This document shows positions 1-7,216 of a DNA stretch of 15,236 nt, piece by piece. The stretch lies in contig DEJV01000001.1 of assembly GCA_002353525.1 (NCBI GenBank), positions 1 to 15,236 of the forward strand, in the 5' to 3' direction. Source of the DNA: Prevotella sp. UBA2739 (GTDB taxonomy: Bacteria > Bacteroidota > Bacteroidia > Bacteroidales > Bacteroidaceae). Numbering within the stretch: position 1 is the stretch's first letter; each line of letters begins with the position of its first letter. The notes under the pieces were generated by a model, which was given only the letters and a program-made list of their open reading frames with translations, had not been told where the DNA came from and did no database searches. Made by a program: the position numbers and the translations under genes.

Positions 1-29
1 AAGTGAAATCAGAAAAAGGCAAAGCATAA

Positions 30-117
30 CCAACCTAAGTGGTAGTTACAACCAACCAAACTAGTAGTTACAAGTAACGTAACTGGTAGTTACAACCAAC
101 TAAACTAGATTACCGTT
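30..117. repeat. 22-bp tandem repeats, three full copies and one partial
   Basis: Copies lie at 30-51, 52-73 and 74-95, with a degenerate partial copy from 96. All three full copies end in GTAGTTACAA; the first two begin CCAACC, and the partial copy begins CCAAC. The 22-bp period is not a multiple of three, so this is not a coding repeat. The third unit makes a small inverted repeat with its neighbour (GTTAC-AA-GTAAC, 67-78). The function is unknown; it could be a slippage-generated minisatellite or a set of protein-binding sites. Confidence 0.75.
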
Positions 118-163
118 GTGACATGAGAAATGCAAACATGCTTTTTGGCACATGCAAATATGC

Positions 164-182
164 TATTTACGACTCGTAAATA
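164..182. repeat. 19-bp perfect palindrome
   Basis: TATTTACGA-C-TCGTAAATA is a perfect inverted repeat with a single central base. It lies at the left edge of the 21-bp tandem repeats and overlaps their most diverged copy. It could be a dimeric regulator site or simply a by-product of the repeats. No gene start is close enough to assign a role. Confidence 0.6.
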
Positions 183-254
183 TGTCTTCTGCAATCGTAG
201 AGTTGCCTTCTAGAATCGCAGAACAGCCTTCTAAAATCGAAAAAGAACCGTTTT
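171..254. repeat. 21-bp tandem repeats
   Basis: CTTCT recurs exactly 21 bp apart at 186, 207 and 228, and AATCG recurs in the same register. This gives about four units (171-191 diverged, 192-212, 213-233, 234-254 partial). Read leftward, the period is seven codons and yields a SxILEGx-like heptad in a short 68-codon frame (163-369). The multiple-of-three period could mean a decayed repetitive gene. I do not recognise the peptide and do not call a gene. Confidence 0.65.
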
Positions 255-319
255 TCAACAACAAGTTTGACACTTTGCTACTGTTTTTGCAAGAACTCTT
301 CAGAGAAGATTCTGCTGTA

Positions 320-338
320 GTCGCGTGAGGCACGCGAC
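320..338. repeat. 8-bp-stem hairpin GTCGCGTG-AGG-CACGCGAC
   Basis: This is a perfect 8-bp stem with a 3-nt loop, much richer in GC than its surroundings. No T-run follows, so it is not an intrinsic terminator. The sequence just downstream (341-350) shares the 10-mer CCTAGGGTAA with the palindromic element at 2955-3142, so it may be a relic of a related dispersed element. Confidence 0.55.
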
Positions 339-405
339 CTCCTAGGGTAAGACCATCAGATATCTTCACAACACCGAGATTTGTAGAAGACCGACGGATA
401 AAGAG

Positions 406-436
406 AAGAGGTTGTTCACCTCTTTATATTTTTTAG
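406..436 (+). terminator. Rightward intrinsic terminator
   Basis: A 7-bp stem AAGAGGT/ACCTCTT (406-412 with 418-424) encloses the loop TGTTC and is followed by TATATTTTTT. It lies upstream of the promoter at 459-488, so it should end transcription entering from the left rather than attenuate the secreted-protein gene. Confidence 0.6.
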
Positions 437-458
437 TACTTTTTTATCTTATAATATA

Positions 459-488
459 TTGACTATTCAAAGATTTTCCGTAAATTTG
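459..488 (+). promoter_or_regulatory. Promoter of the secreted-protein gene
   Basis: A TTG at 459-461 is separated by 19 nt from TAAATTTG at 481-488. This matches the Bacteroidota housekeeping pattern of a TTTG/TTG -33 box and TAnnTTTG -7 box. The -7 box continues as TTTGCACC, as at several other promoters in this window. The implied transcription start near 493-496 leaves a leader of about 35 nt before the ATG at 529. Confidence 0.65.
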
Positions 489-528
489 CACCATAATCGA
501 TAATATTATTAACTAAAACTTAAAAATT

Positions 529-2853
529 ATGAGAAAAACTTTACGCATGTTTTTAGTATGCTTCATGGCCCTGTTCTGCGGAACGGTGATGGCTCAGGAA
601 GTAGCACTTGATTTCACTACCAATGGTTGGAATCTGCCTGAAGGAAAAGAAAACAAATTGACAGAATTAAAAAACTTCTCTAATGGTGTTTACACTATCC
701 AGCTGCAGGCAACTGATGGCTACTATTTCCACGCCAGTGGTTACTTGATGTTAGGAAAGAGCGGATCATCATTAACATTACCCGCATTCGACTTTGAAGT
801 TGAGAAAATTGAAGTTACAGGCAGCTCAGGTGCTTCTGCAGCAGTTAAACAAAACATCTATGTAGGTGAGACCGCTGTAAGTACAGAGACAACAGGAGCG
901 AAGGATGTCACCAATATCTATGAGATTGCCGCTGATTATCAGGCAGCAGGAAATGTGTATATTTTAAAGGTAAACAGCGCACACAACACACAGATTACCA
1001 AAATCTTGATTTACAAGAAAGGCGGTGGTGGAAGTTCTACTACAACCGTTCCAACTCCCACCATCTCGGGTGAAACAAAATTCAGTGTGACCACAGAAGT
1101 TACCATCAGCGTTCCTGATGGTGGTTCGACCTATTACACACTTGACAACTCTACTCCTTCAAAGACCAATGGTACTGCTTATACGGTACCTTTCACATTG
1201 GACAAAACCACTACTGTAAAGGCTATCTCTTACGATGAGGATGACAACGCAAGTAGCGTGGCAGAGAAAACATTCACAAAGGAAGATGCCATTAAGGTAG
1301 CAAATATTAAAGAGTTTAATGCACTTGCAGAAAACACGGTAGCAGAATTAACCCTAACTAACGCACAAGTGCTGTACGTTAATGATTACAATGGAAAAGA
1401 AATTTTCGTTCGGGATGCCACCGGTGCTATAGACCTATACAAATTAGGAATTGAGGCTAAGGCTGGTGATGTTCTAAACGGTACGATTTCTGGAAAACGT
1501 AGTAAAAACAGTGGCTTTACCATGGCCATGAAAATTGATAACAGCACAGATCCATCAACTGTTACAGTAACTAGTGGTAGCGAAGCTGCTCCAATTGATA
1601 TTGTTATTGCCAATGCAAATGACAACATCTGTGATTACGGTGTAATTAAAGACGTAACCATTGAGGCAAATGGCACCAACAAAACAGCTGTAATAGGTGC
1701 TGACAAACTTCCCCTCTACGATCGTTTCAAATTAAATCTTACTAATGATCTGAAAACTGACGGAAGCACTTATAACATCTATGGTCTTCTTTACGATGGT
1801 GGAACGCAATACGGAATTGAACTCGTTGTAACCAAAGTTGAATTAGTGAAAGAAGGAACACCTGCTGAACCACAAAATGTTTCAGTTGCTGAAGCTCTTG
1901 AAATTGTTAATGCACTAGAAGATAACAAAACTACCAATGAGCAATACAAGGTAACAGGTTTTGTTGTGGGTGCTCCAGATTTCCAGCGCAATACTGAAGG
2001 TGCGCTTTATGGAAACGTCAATTTCTACATTGCAGACGAAAAGGGCGGTTCAAATACACTATACGTTTTCCGTGCTAAGGATTTAGAGAATGTAGCATTC
2101 ACAGAAGAAACCATCAATAACCTTAAAGAGGGAGATGAGGTCGTGGTTCTTGGTAACCTACAAAAGTTTGTAAAGAATGAGACAACAACACTAGAGCTCA
2201 CTAATGGCTACCTTATCAGCATAAAGAGCAGTGGGGAGACTCCTGCGACGCCTGAAATGATTGCATTTACAGATGGTGATACAGCTGGAGATGGTGTCGT
2301 ATTCTCAAAGGGCGAGTTCAAACTTACACAGGTTGATAAAGATGCCAAAACAGCTATTGATGGCAATAGTACTTACTTCGGAACTGCCGATAATTATCAG
2401 AAATTCACTCATCGCTTGAAGACTGGTGGAAAGTCTAGCAGCAAGAACTCTTTGACTCTTACTATTCCAAGCGACGGTACACTGAATGTTTACGTGCGCA
2501 CAGGCAGCAACAGTGCTACAGATAGAAATCTGGTTCTTACTCAAGATGGAACAGAACTTTATAATAAAGTGGTTCAAGAGTCTGATGCCATTACTGTGAC
2601 AATGGGCGAAAAGGATAATAATGTATATCCAGTGATTAGCGTTGAAGTGAAAGCTGGTGAGCTTGCTGTTGGCTATCCCACAGGTTCTCTCAACTTCTAC
2701 GGTTTCGAATTCATCGCAGGCACCAATGGTGTGAATGCTGTAACTGTAGAGAAGGCCAAGAACAACATTCGTTACAACCTTGCTGGTCAGCGTGTTGACG
2801 AGAGCTACAAGGGTGTAGTGATTATGAATGGCAAGAAGTTCGTTGTGAAATAA
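529..2853 (+). CDS. Secreted multidomain protein with chitobiase-like and OB-fold-like (DUF6359-like) modules
   Basis: This 774-residue protein is exported: residues 1-22 are a signal peptide (basic start, hydrophobic core, VMA before Q). Residues 24-163 look like a beta-rich domain. A glycine/serine/threonine linker (164-173) leads to a segment at 174-248 with the YYTLDNSTPS...VKAISYDE pattern of chitobiase/beta-hexosaminidase C-terminal domains. Residues 253-440 contain OB-fold-like repeats, and 450-566 resemble DUF6359 (VSVAEALEIVNAL...YKVTGFVVG). Residues 575-730 form another beta-rich region. The tail at 733-774 carries NLAGQRV and KGVVIMNGKKFVVK, common in secreted Prevotella proteins and laid out like a type IX secretion C-terminal domain. 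No catalytic motif is visible, so adhesion or glycan binding is inferred. AATTATG precedes the start without a Shine-Dalgarno sequence. It is a single-gene unit, visibly more AT-rich than uvrB. Confidence 0.85.
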   Translation: MRKTLRMFLVCFMALFCGTVMAQEVALDFTTNGWNLPEGKENKLTELKNFSNGVYTIQLQATDGYYFHASGYLMLGKSGSSLTLPAFDFEVEKIEVTGSSGASAAVKQNIYVGETAVSTETTGAKDVTNIYEIAADYQAAGNVYILKVNSAHNTQITKILIYKKGGGGSSTTTVPTPTISGETKFSVTTEVTISVPDGGSTYYTLDNSTPSKTNGTAYTVPFTLDKTTTVKAISYDEDDNASSVAEKTFTKEDAIKVANIKEFNALAENTVAELTLTNAQVLYVNDYNGKEIFVRDATGAIDLYKLGIEAKAGDVLNGTISGKRSKNSGFTMAMKIDNSTDPSTVTVTSGSEAAPIDIVIANANDNICDYGVIKDVTIEANGTNKTAVIGADKLPLYDRFKLNLTNDLKTDGSTYNIYGLLYDGGTQYGIELVVTKVELVKEGTPAEPQNVSVAEALEIVNALEDNKTTNEQYKVTGFVVGAPDFQRNTEGALYGNVNFYIADEKGGSNTLYVFRAKDLENVAFTEETINNLKEGDEVVVLGNLQKFVKNETTTLELTNGYLISIKSSGETPATPEMIAFTDGDTAGDGVVFSKGEFKLTQVDKDAKTAIDGNSTYFGTADNYQKFTHRLKTGGKSSSKNSLTLTIPSDGTLNVYVRTGSNSATDRNLVLTQDGTELYNKVVQESDAITVTMGEKDNNVYPVISVEVKAGELAVGYPTGSLNFYGFEFIAGTNGVNAVTVEKAKNNIRYNLAGQRVDESYKGVVIMNGKKFVVK

Positions 2854-2885
2854 ATTCTGATACACACAACAACTCATAACCTTAT

Positions 2886-2917
2886 GGGGACGGACCTGCT
2901 GGTTCGTCCCCATTTTT
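2886..2917 (+). terminator. Terminator of the secreted-protein gene
   Basis: An 11-bp stem (2886-2896 with 2901-2911, one G-T pair) has the loop TGCT and is followed by ATTTTT. It lies 33 nt after the stop codon at 2853. Confidence 0.9.
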
Positions 2918-2954
2918 GTAGAATCCTAGCGCAGTTGCACCATTGCACCGTTGC

Positions 2955-3142
2955 GCCTCGAAGAGGCAACAAGCACATAGCCTAGGGTAACACCCTGGGT
3001 GTAAATGCGCAAAGAACGAACGCCCCACCGGGGCAAAAGCACTCTTCTGCTGTCTGGCTTATGCCCTTACAGGGCGAAGGATGGGACGCCTGGTTTGCCC
3101 AGGGTGTTGCCCTGGGCTATGAGCTCATAGGCCTTTCAGGCC
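2955..3142. repeat. Mirror-symmetric palindromic intergenic element (REP/BIME-like)
   Basis: Six hairpins are arranged symmetrically around 3048.5. Outermost are 5-3-5 hairpins at 2955-2967 and 3130-3142. Next are 7-5-7 hairpins at 2981-2999 and 3098-3116. Innermost are 5-3-5 hairpins at 3022-3034 and 3063-3075. The arms 2976-2999 and 3098-3121 are inverted copies matching at 22 of 24 positions. The two halves line up without gaps, as expected for two head-to-head copies of a unit of about 94 bp. A 14-bp perfect palindrome lies at 3117-3130. Similar CCCAGGG...CCCTGGG intergenic sequences are, from memory, common in Prevotella and Bacteroides genomes. No gene is visible. Confidence 0.75.
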
Positions 3143-3162
3143 GTCTTTGTAACTATCGAAAC

Positions 3163-3243
3163 ATCAGTTATTATGCATTATGAATTATGCATTAAAAAGA
3201 TCAGTTATTATGCATTATGAATTATGAATTATGCATTAAAAAG
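3163..3243. repeat. AT-rich direct repeats
   Basis: A 37-bp copy (3163-3199) is followed immediately by a 44-bp copy (3200-3243). Both start ATCAGTTATTATGCATTATG and end ATGCATTAAAAAG. The second copy differs by one extra 7-nt AATTATG-type unit. The array lies between the palindromic element and the terminator of the leftward operon. It looks like slippage-generated spacer DNA with no coding content. Confidence 0.75.
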
Positions 3244-3260
3244 CTTTCTATAGGAAAAAC

Positions 3261-3291
3261 AAAAGGTCGTTCCGCATTGGAACGACCTTTT
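3261..3291. terminator. Bidirectional terminator
   Basis: A perfect 13-bp stem AAAAGGTCGTTCC/GGAACGACCTTTT (3261-3273 with 3279-3291) has the loop GCATT. It gives T-runs on both strands: CCTTTTTATA rightward and CCTTTTGTTTTT leftward. Its main job is probably to end the leftward bamD-rpoZ-DUF4293 operon, whose last stop codon is at 3320-3322. It would also block read-through from the left. Confidence 0.9.
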
Positions 3292-3319
3292 TATATCACA
3301 TGGAATGTTTCCATTTATG

Positions 3320-3769
3320 TTACCTGATCCTGTCTGCCGCACGGACAAGAGCCTCGTCGGCAAGGATTGCCTTGCGCGCCATTATATAGAGGATGATAGC
3401 TACAAGAGGCAACACGGCAGCAAACGCCGGATGGAATGTTCCATAATCAAGCACTTGGCCAAACACAACATATACCACATACCAACCCAAGCACAGCAAG
3501 ACGTTGAACATACAGAAACGTGCTTGCAACTTCCGGTTATGATAGGTGAATATAGCTGCTATGTTGACGGGCAACGTAAGAAGCAGAATGGCGAACAATG
3601 CCCACACCGAGAAATTGTGTGCTCCATTAGGTTCGGCCACCCAGAGATTATACATTTCCATATCAGCACCCATGCCCTGGGGAGTGAAACCGCCGATGGG
3701 CAGGCATAGGGTCACCACAGTGAGGATGAGTGCAAGAAGCAGGAAAATGGTTTGTTTACGCTGAATCAT
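3320..3769 (-). CDS. DUF4293 family integral membrane protein
   Basis: This 149-residue protein has four predicted membrane helices at roughly residues 7-24, 54-74, 84-103 and 112-131. The first and second are separated by a loop of about 28 residues, and the C-terminus is basic and charged. The pattern (MIQRKQTIFLLLAL start, NRKLQARFC between helices 2 and 3) is that of DUF4293, a Bacteroidota family without a known function. The gene starts 6 nt after the rpoZ stop codon, so it is almost certainly translated from the bamD-rpoZ transcript. It is the last gene before the terminator at 3261-3291. Its placement suggests an envelope role alongside bamD, but that is only inferred from position. 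Confidence 0.85.
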   Translation of the reverse strand: MIQRKQTIFLLLALILTVVTLCLPIGGFTPQGMGADMEMYNLWVAEPNGAHNFSVWALFAILLLTLPVNIAAIFTYHNRKLQARFCMFNVLLCLGWYVVYVVFGQVLDYGTFHPAFAAVLPLVAIILYIMARKAILADEALVRAADRIR

Positions 3770-3775
3770 AGCTGA

Positions 3776-4108
3776 TTAATTCTCCTTACTGTCTTTAGAA
3801 GGGTCACGGAAGTAGACATTTCCGTCGATGAACTCCTGTGTAGCCAGCAGTGTGGGTTTAGGAAGCTTTTCGTAATAACGTGAAATTTCTATCTGCTCGC
3901 GGTTCTCGAATACTTCCTCGAGGCTGTCGTTATAAGAAGCAAACTCAGCGAGTTTTTTGCTGAGGTCCTGCTTGATTTCCACTGAAATCTGATTGGCTCG
4001 CTTAGCGATAATGGCCACACTTTCGTAGATGTTACCTGTCTCGTCGCAGAGATCCATAATGTTGCGGGTAATGGTGTTTACCGGTGCTTTTGATTTCTTG
4101 TAATCCAT
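3776..4108 (-). CDS. rpoZ: DNA-directed RNA polymerase omega subunit family protein
   Basis: This 110-residue protein resembles the Bacteroidota form of the RNA polymerase omega subunit, which helps fold and hold the beta' subunit. Visible features are the N-terminal segment TRNIMDLCDETGNIYESVAIIAKRA, matching the conserved omega helix region, followed by acidic helical sequence (residues 45-75) and a C-terminal extension typical of this phylum. Omega from Proteobacteria shares only the first part, so homology is weak outside Bacteroidota. The gene lies 22 nt after bamD and 6 nt before the DUF4293 gene. It has no Shine-Dalgarno sequence, only an A/T-rich upstream stretch. Transcription should follow the bamD promoter. 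Confidence 0.85.
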   Translation of the reverse strand: MDYKKSKAPVNTITRNIMDLCDETGNIYESVAIIAKRANQISVEIKQDLSKKLAEFASYNDSLEEVFENREQIEISRYYEKLPKPTLLATQEFIDGNVYFRDPSKDSKEN

Positions 4109-4130
4109 AAATTGACTGTTGATTATTTTT

Positions 4131-4985
4131 TTATTCTGTTGTTACACTTTGTTCGCCATCGTCCTCGCCGATAATCTTTTTGCAACGCTTAATGTATTTT
4201 TCGGCAAGGGCTTTGTCCTTCGAGTCGGGATACTCGTTGATGAATCCATAGCATTCATCCTCAGCGTCTCTATATCGGTCCATGCGCTTGGCTTCGGTAC
4301 TGTTTTCAGCCAGTTCGAACTTACTCTTCATGATGAGCAGTGCAAAATCCTCACGCTGATTGCTATATGGATAGTCTTTCAAGGCATTTTGCGCAGTCAC
4401 GATGCAAGCCTCATAGTTACTACCACCCAACGAGCAGTTGCCGAAATAGGTGCCCATGTTATAATACAGCTGCGCCGACTTCAGCTCTTTTGTCACGAGT
4501 TTGTTCTGCAAGTCGAACATCCGCTGCTGAGCCTGTCGTTTGTTGGTGGCATCGGGATACAGGTCAAGATATTCCTGGTAGGCCGCAATGGCTGCGATGG
4601 TAGGCGACTGGTCAAGCCGTGGTTCGGGAGTACTCTCGTAGAGGCTCTCGCCCACGAAGTAGGAAGCCTGCTCGGCAAAGATTCCTTTAGGATATGACTG
4701 ATGATACTTGCGGAAAGTGGCCGAAGCCATTTCGTAATCCTTATAGAGATATTGGGCCATGCCGAGCATGAAAAGGCACTCTTGCGCATGGTCGGTACCC
4801 TTCATGGGGATTACCAGCTGGTCGAGCAGCGTGATGGCACGCTGATACTTGCCGTTGGCATAGCACTCTTTCGCATATTCGTATTTATAGTCGTTATCCA
4901 CGGTCTTGTAAACCTGATTGAACTCATGAGCACAACTGGAAAGCAATGCCAGAGCACATATAGAGAATAGAAAATTTTTCTTCAT
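4131..4985 (-). CDS. bamD: Outer membrane protein assembly factor BamD (lipoprotein)
   Basis: BamD is the essential lipoprotein partner of BamA in the complex that folds beta-barrel proteins into the outer membrane. The 284-residue product starts with a lipoprotein signal (MKKNFLF...LALLSSC), with the lipidated cysteine at residue 18 followed by AHEF. It has no K-D/E-rich surface-export signal, so it should face the periplasm. The rest is helical and TPR-like (YEYAKECYANGKYQRAITLLDQ and later units such as EMASATFRKYHQSYPKG). Spacing, length and the acidic C-terminal tail fit the family. The frame is open ten codons further upstream (to 5015), but the start at 4985 gives the proper signal peptide and sits just below the promoter at 5013-5043. 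It is the first gene of the bamD-rpoZ-DUF4293 operon and diverges from uvrB. Confidence 0.92.
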   Translation of the reverse strand: MKKNFLFSICALALLSSCAHEFNQVYKTVDNDYKYEYAKECYANGKYQRAITLLDQLVIPMKGTDHAQECLFMLGMAQYLYKDYEMASATFRKYHQSYPKGIFAEQASYFVGESLYESTPEPRLDQSPTIAAIAAYQEYLDLYPDATNKRQAQQRMFDLQNKLVTKELKSAQLYYNMGTYFGNCSLGGSNYEACIVTAQNALKDYPYSNQREDFALLIMKSKFELAENSTEAKRMDRYRDAEDECYGFINEYPDSKDKALAEKYIKRCKKIIGEDDGEQSVTTE

Positions 4986-5012
4986 GCCTGTTGAAATTTT
5001 CGAAATTCGACG

Positions 5013-5043
5013 CAAAATTACACATTATTCTAATAATGACAAA
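5013..5043 (-). promoter_or_regulatory. Promoter of the bamD operon
   Basis: Reading leftward, TTTG (5043-5040) is followed after 19 nt by TAATTTTG (5020-5013), an exact TAnnTTTG -7 box with the same spacing as the promoter at 459-488. The predicted start near 5006 leaves a leader of about 20 nt. This supports the bamD start at 4985 and excludes the longer frame beginning at 5015. Confidence 0.7.
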
Positions 5044-5106
5044 ATGAAGTAGACGTTTTTTAGCAAAAAAATGCATAAAGTGTACATATATTACGGTGTT
5101 TTTTAG

Positions 5107-5114
5107 TATTTTTG
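5107..5114 (+). promoter_or_regulatory. -7 box of the uvrB promoter
   Basis: TATTTTTG matches TAnnTTTG and continues as TTTGCACTCTATG. Only 6 nt separate the box from the ATG at 5121, so the transcript should start at or within a few bases of the start codon. No good -33 box is present 19-21 nt upstream. The TTG at 5112 lies inside the box and cannot be the translation start. Confidence 0.55.
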
Positions 5115-5120
5115 CACTCT

Positions 5121-7172
5121 ATGGACTTTAAATTGACATCAAAATACAAGCCGACGGGTGATCAGCCCGAAGCGATACGTGAGTTAACAGACGGAATAAA
5201 ACGTGGCGACCGAGCCCAGGTGCTGCTGGGTGTGACCGGCTCTGGAAAGACGTTCACGGTGGCAAATGTGATTGCCAACGTAAACCGCCCCACTCTGATT
5301 CTCAGCCACAACAAGACCTTGGCAGCCCAACTGTATGAGGAGATGAAAGGTTTCTTTCCTGAAAATGCTGTTGAGTACTATGTGTCCTACTACGACTACT
5401 ACCAGCCGGAGGCCTATCTGCCCGCCTCAGATACGTATATTGAGAAAGACCTTGCCATTAACGACGAGATTGACCGCCTGCGCCTTTCTGCCGTGTCGGC
5501 TCTGCTCTCTGGCCGCAAAGACGTGGTGGTGGTATCCAGCGTGTCGTGCATCTACGGCATGGGCGGGCCCACCTCGATGGCCAACAGTGTGATTAGCATC
5601 AAGAGAGGACAGACACTCGACCGCAATATGTTTCTTCGCAGGTTGGTCGACGCACTCTACGTGCGCAATGACATTGACCTGCAACGTGGAAATTTCCGTG
5701 TGAAGGGCGACACCGTGGATGTGTTCATGGCCTATAGCGAAAACATTCTGCGGGTGACGTTTTGGGATGATGAGATAGACAGCATTGAGGAGCTCGATGC
5801 CATGACGCTGCATCGCCTGGCTTCGTTCGAAGAATATCAAATCTATCCCGCCAACCTCTTCGTCACCTCAAAGGAGCAGACCGAGATAGCCATCCGCCAG
5901 ATACAAGACGACCTGACAAAGCAAATTGACTACTTCAACGAGATTGGCGACAGCATTAAGGCTCAACGAATTAAGGAACGTGTGGAATACGACATGGAAA
6001 TGATAAAGGAGCTGGGACATTGCTCTGGCATCGAGAATTACTCGCGTTATTTCGACGGGCGTGAAGCCGGACAAAGACCTTATTGTTTGTTAGATTTTTT
6101 TCCAGAAGATTTCCTGCTCGTAGTTGACGAGAGCCATGTCAGTGTACCGCAGATTAGTGCCATGTATGGTGGCGACCGTGCCCGTAAGACCAATCTGGTG
6201 GAATTCGGTTTCCGTCTGCCTGCTGCCTTTGACAACCGCCCCTTGCGCTTCGAAGAATTCCAACAGCTGATTCATCAGGTCATCTACGTCTCGGCTACCC
6301 CTGCCGATTTCGAGCTTGCAGAGGCAGAAGGCGTGGTGGTGGAACAGCTGATTCGTCCTACCGGATTGCTCGATCCCGAGATAGAGGTGCGCCCCAGCGA
6401 GAACCAAATAGACGACCTGCTCGACGAAATCCTTACTCGCAGTCACCGCAACGAGCGCGTACTGGTGACGACACTCACGAAACGCATGGCCGAAGAGCTG
6501 ACCGAATACTTGCTGAATCATGACGTAAGGGCAAACTACATCCATAGCGATGTGGCCACACTCGACCGTGTGAAAATCATGAGCGACCTGCGCGCCGGCG
6601 CCTTCGATGTGTTGGTGGGTGTGAACCTGCTGCGTGAAGGACTCGACCTGCCAGAGGTGTCGTTGGTAGCCATCCTCGATGCCGACAAAGAAGGATTCCT
6701 GCGTTCGCACCGTAGCCTCACACAGACGGCTGGCCGCGCTGCCCGTAATGTGAATGGAAAGGTCATCATGTATGCCGATACCATCACTCAAAGCATGCAA
6801 CTGACCATTGACGAGACCATGCGCCGCCGCACCAAACAGCTGCGGTACAATGAGGAACACGGCATCACGCCCCAACAGATTATCAAGGAAATCAAGACCA
6901 GCCTGTCTACGAAGTCGGAAGACCTGCGACCCGATGCCCGCGAAATCAAGATGGCCATTGCAGGACGCCAGCAGGACAACGCACAGGCCGAAGCAAGTGG
7001 CGCATTTGCCGCAGACCCGATTGTACGCCGTATGACTCGCCCGCAACTGGAAAAGAGTATTGCCGAGACTACGCGCCTGATGAAAGAGGCCGCCAAGAAC
7101 CTCGACTTCATACAGGCAGCTCAATACCGCGACGAAATAGTACGCTTGCAAGCGCAATTGGAGCTGAAATAA
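5121..7172 (+). CDS. uvrB: Excinuclease ABC subunit UvrB
   Basis: UvrB is the damage-verifying DNA helicase-like subunit of nucleotide excision repair; it is loaded by UvrA and recruits UvrC for incision. The 683-residue protein is of normal length. The N-terminus MDFKLTSKYKPTGDQPEAI is the family hallmark. Walker A is GVTGSGKT (residues 37-44). The damage-probing beta-hairpin lies near 86-110 (YYVSYYDYYQPEAYLP). The Walker B/DEAD-like box is DESH (336-339). Helicase motifs YVSATP and TAGRAARN are intact. The C-terminal UVR domain for UvrC binding is at about 641-683. The frame opens at a TTG (5112), but the ATG at 5121 fits the family start and the promoter position. It is probably transcribed alone; the next gene has its own -7 box. 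Confidence 0.98.
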   Translation: MDFKLTSKYKPTGDQPEAIRELTDGIKRGDRAQVLLGVTGSGKTFTVANVIANVNRPTLILSHNKTLAAQLYEEMKGFFPENAVEYYVSYYDYYQPEAYLPASDTYIEKDLAINDEIDRLRLSAVSALLSGRKDVVVVSSVSCIYGMGGPTSMANSVISIKRGQTLDRNMFLRRLVDALYVRNDIDLQRGNFRVKGDTVDVFMAYSENILRVTFWDDEIDSIEELDAMTLHRLASFEEYQIYPANLFVTSKEQTEIAIRQIQDDLTKQIDYFNEIGDSIKAQRIKERVEYDMEMIKELGHCSGIENYSRYFDGREAGQRPYCLLDFFPEDFLLVVDESHVSVPQISAMYGGDRARKTNLVEFGFRLPAAFDNRPLRFEEFQQLIHQVIYVSATPADFELAEAEGVVVEQLIRPTGLLDPEIEVRPSENQIDDLLDEILTRSHRNERVLVTTLTKRMAEELTEYLLNHDVRANYIHSDVATLDRVKIMSDLRAGAFDVLVGVNLLREGLDLPEVSLVAILDADKEGFLRSHRSLTQTAGRAARNVNGKVIMYADTITQSMQLTIDETMRRRTKQLRYNEEHGITPQQIIKEIKTSLSTKSEDLRPDAREIKMAIAGRQQDNAQAEASGAFAADPIVRRMTRPQLEKSIAETTRLMKEAAKNLDFIQAAQYRDEIVRLQAQLELK

Positions 7173-7216
7173 CGTTAATTATTCCTTACGGTGAGAGCTA
7201 TTCGCACATTATTTAT

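Larger units (their letters stand above)
1..528. other. Repeat-rich leader without a credible gene
   Basis: No convincing coding region is visible here. The stretch holds 22-bp tandem repeats (30-117), 21-bp tandem repeats (171-254), a 19-bp perfect palindrome (164-182), a GC-rich hairpin (320-338), a rightward terminator (406-436) and a promoter (459-488) for the secreted-protein gene. Two plus-strand frames stay open from the left edge to stops at 27-29 and 62-64, so the tail of an upstream gene may end here, but too little is visible to judge. Confidence 0.6.

Noticed and set aside
30..254. CRISPR array
   Set aside because: Units are contiguous tandem copies of 21-22 bp without spacers, and no cas gene is nearby.
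163..369. Leftward 68-codon frame with a heptad repeat
   Set aside because: The repeat is explained by a 21-bp DNA tandem array, the frame crosses a hairpin, there is no promoter-like sequence, and I do not recognise the peptide. It is kept only as a possible gene relic.
2305..2913. 202-codon leftward frame opposite the end of the secreted-protein gene
   Set aside because: It overlaps the coding sequence and the terminator, has no promoter and no recognisable domain.
3305..3709. 134-codon rightward frame opposite the DUF4293 gene
   Set aside because: The opposite strand encodes a clear four-helix DUF4293 protein in an operon; this frame is its shadow.
5112..5120. TTG start for uvrB
   Set aside because: The TTG is part of the -7 box and the ATG at 5121 fits the conserved UvrB N-terminus.
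6090..7157. 355-codon leftward frame opposite uvrB
   Set aside because: It is a shadow of the intact uvrB coding sequence, with a low-complexity unnatural composition and no recognisable domain.
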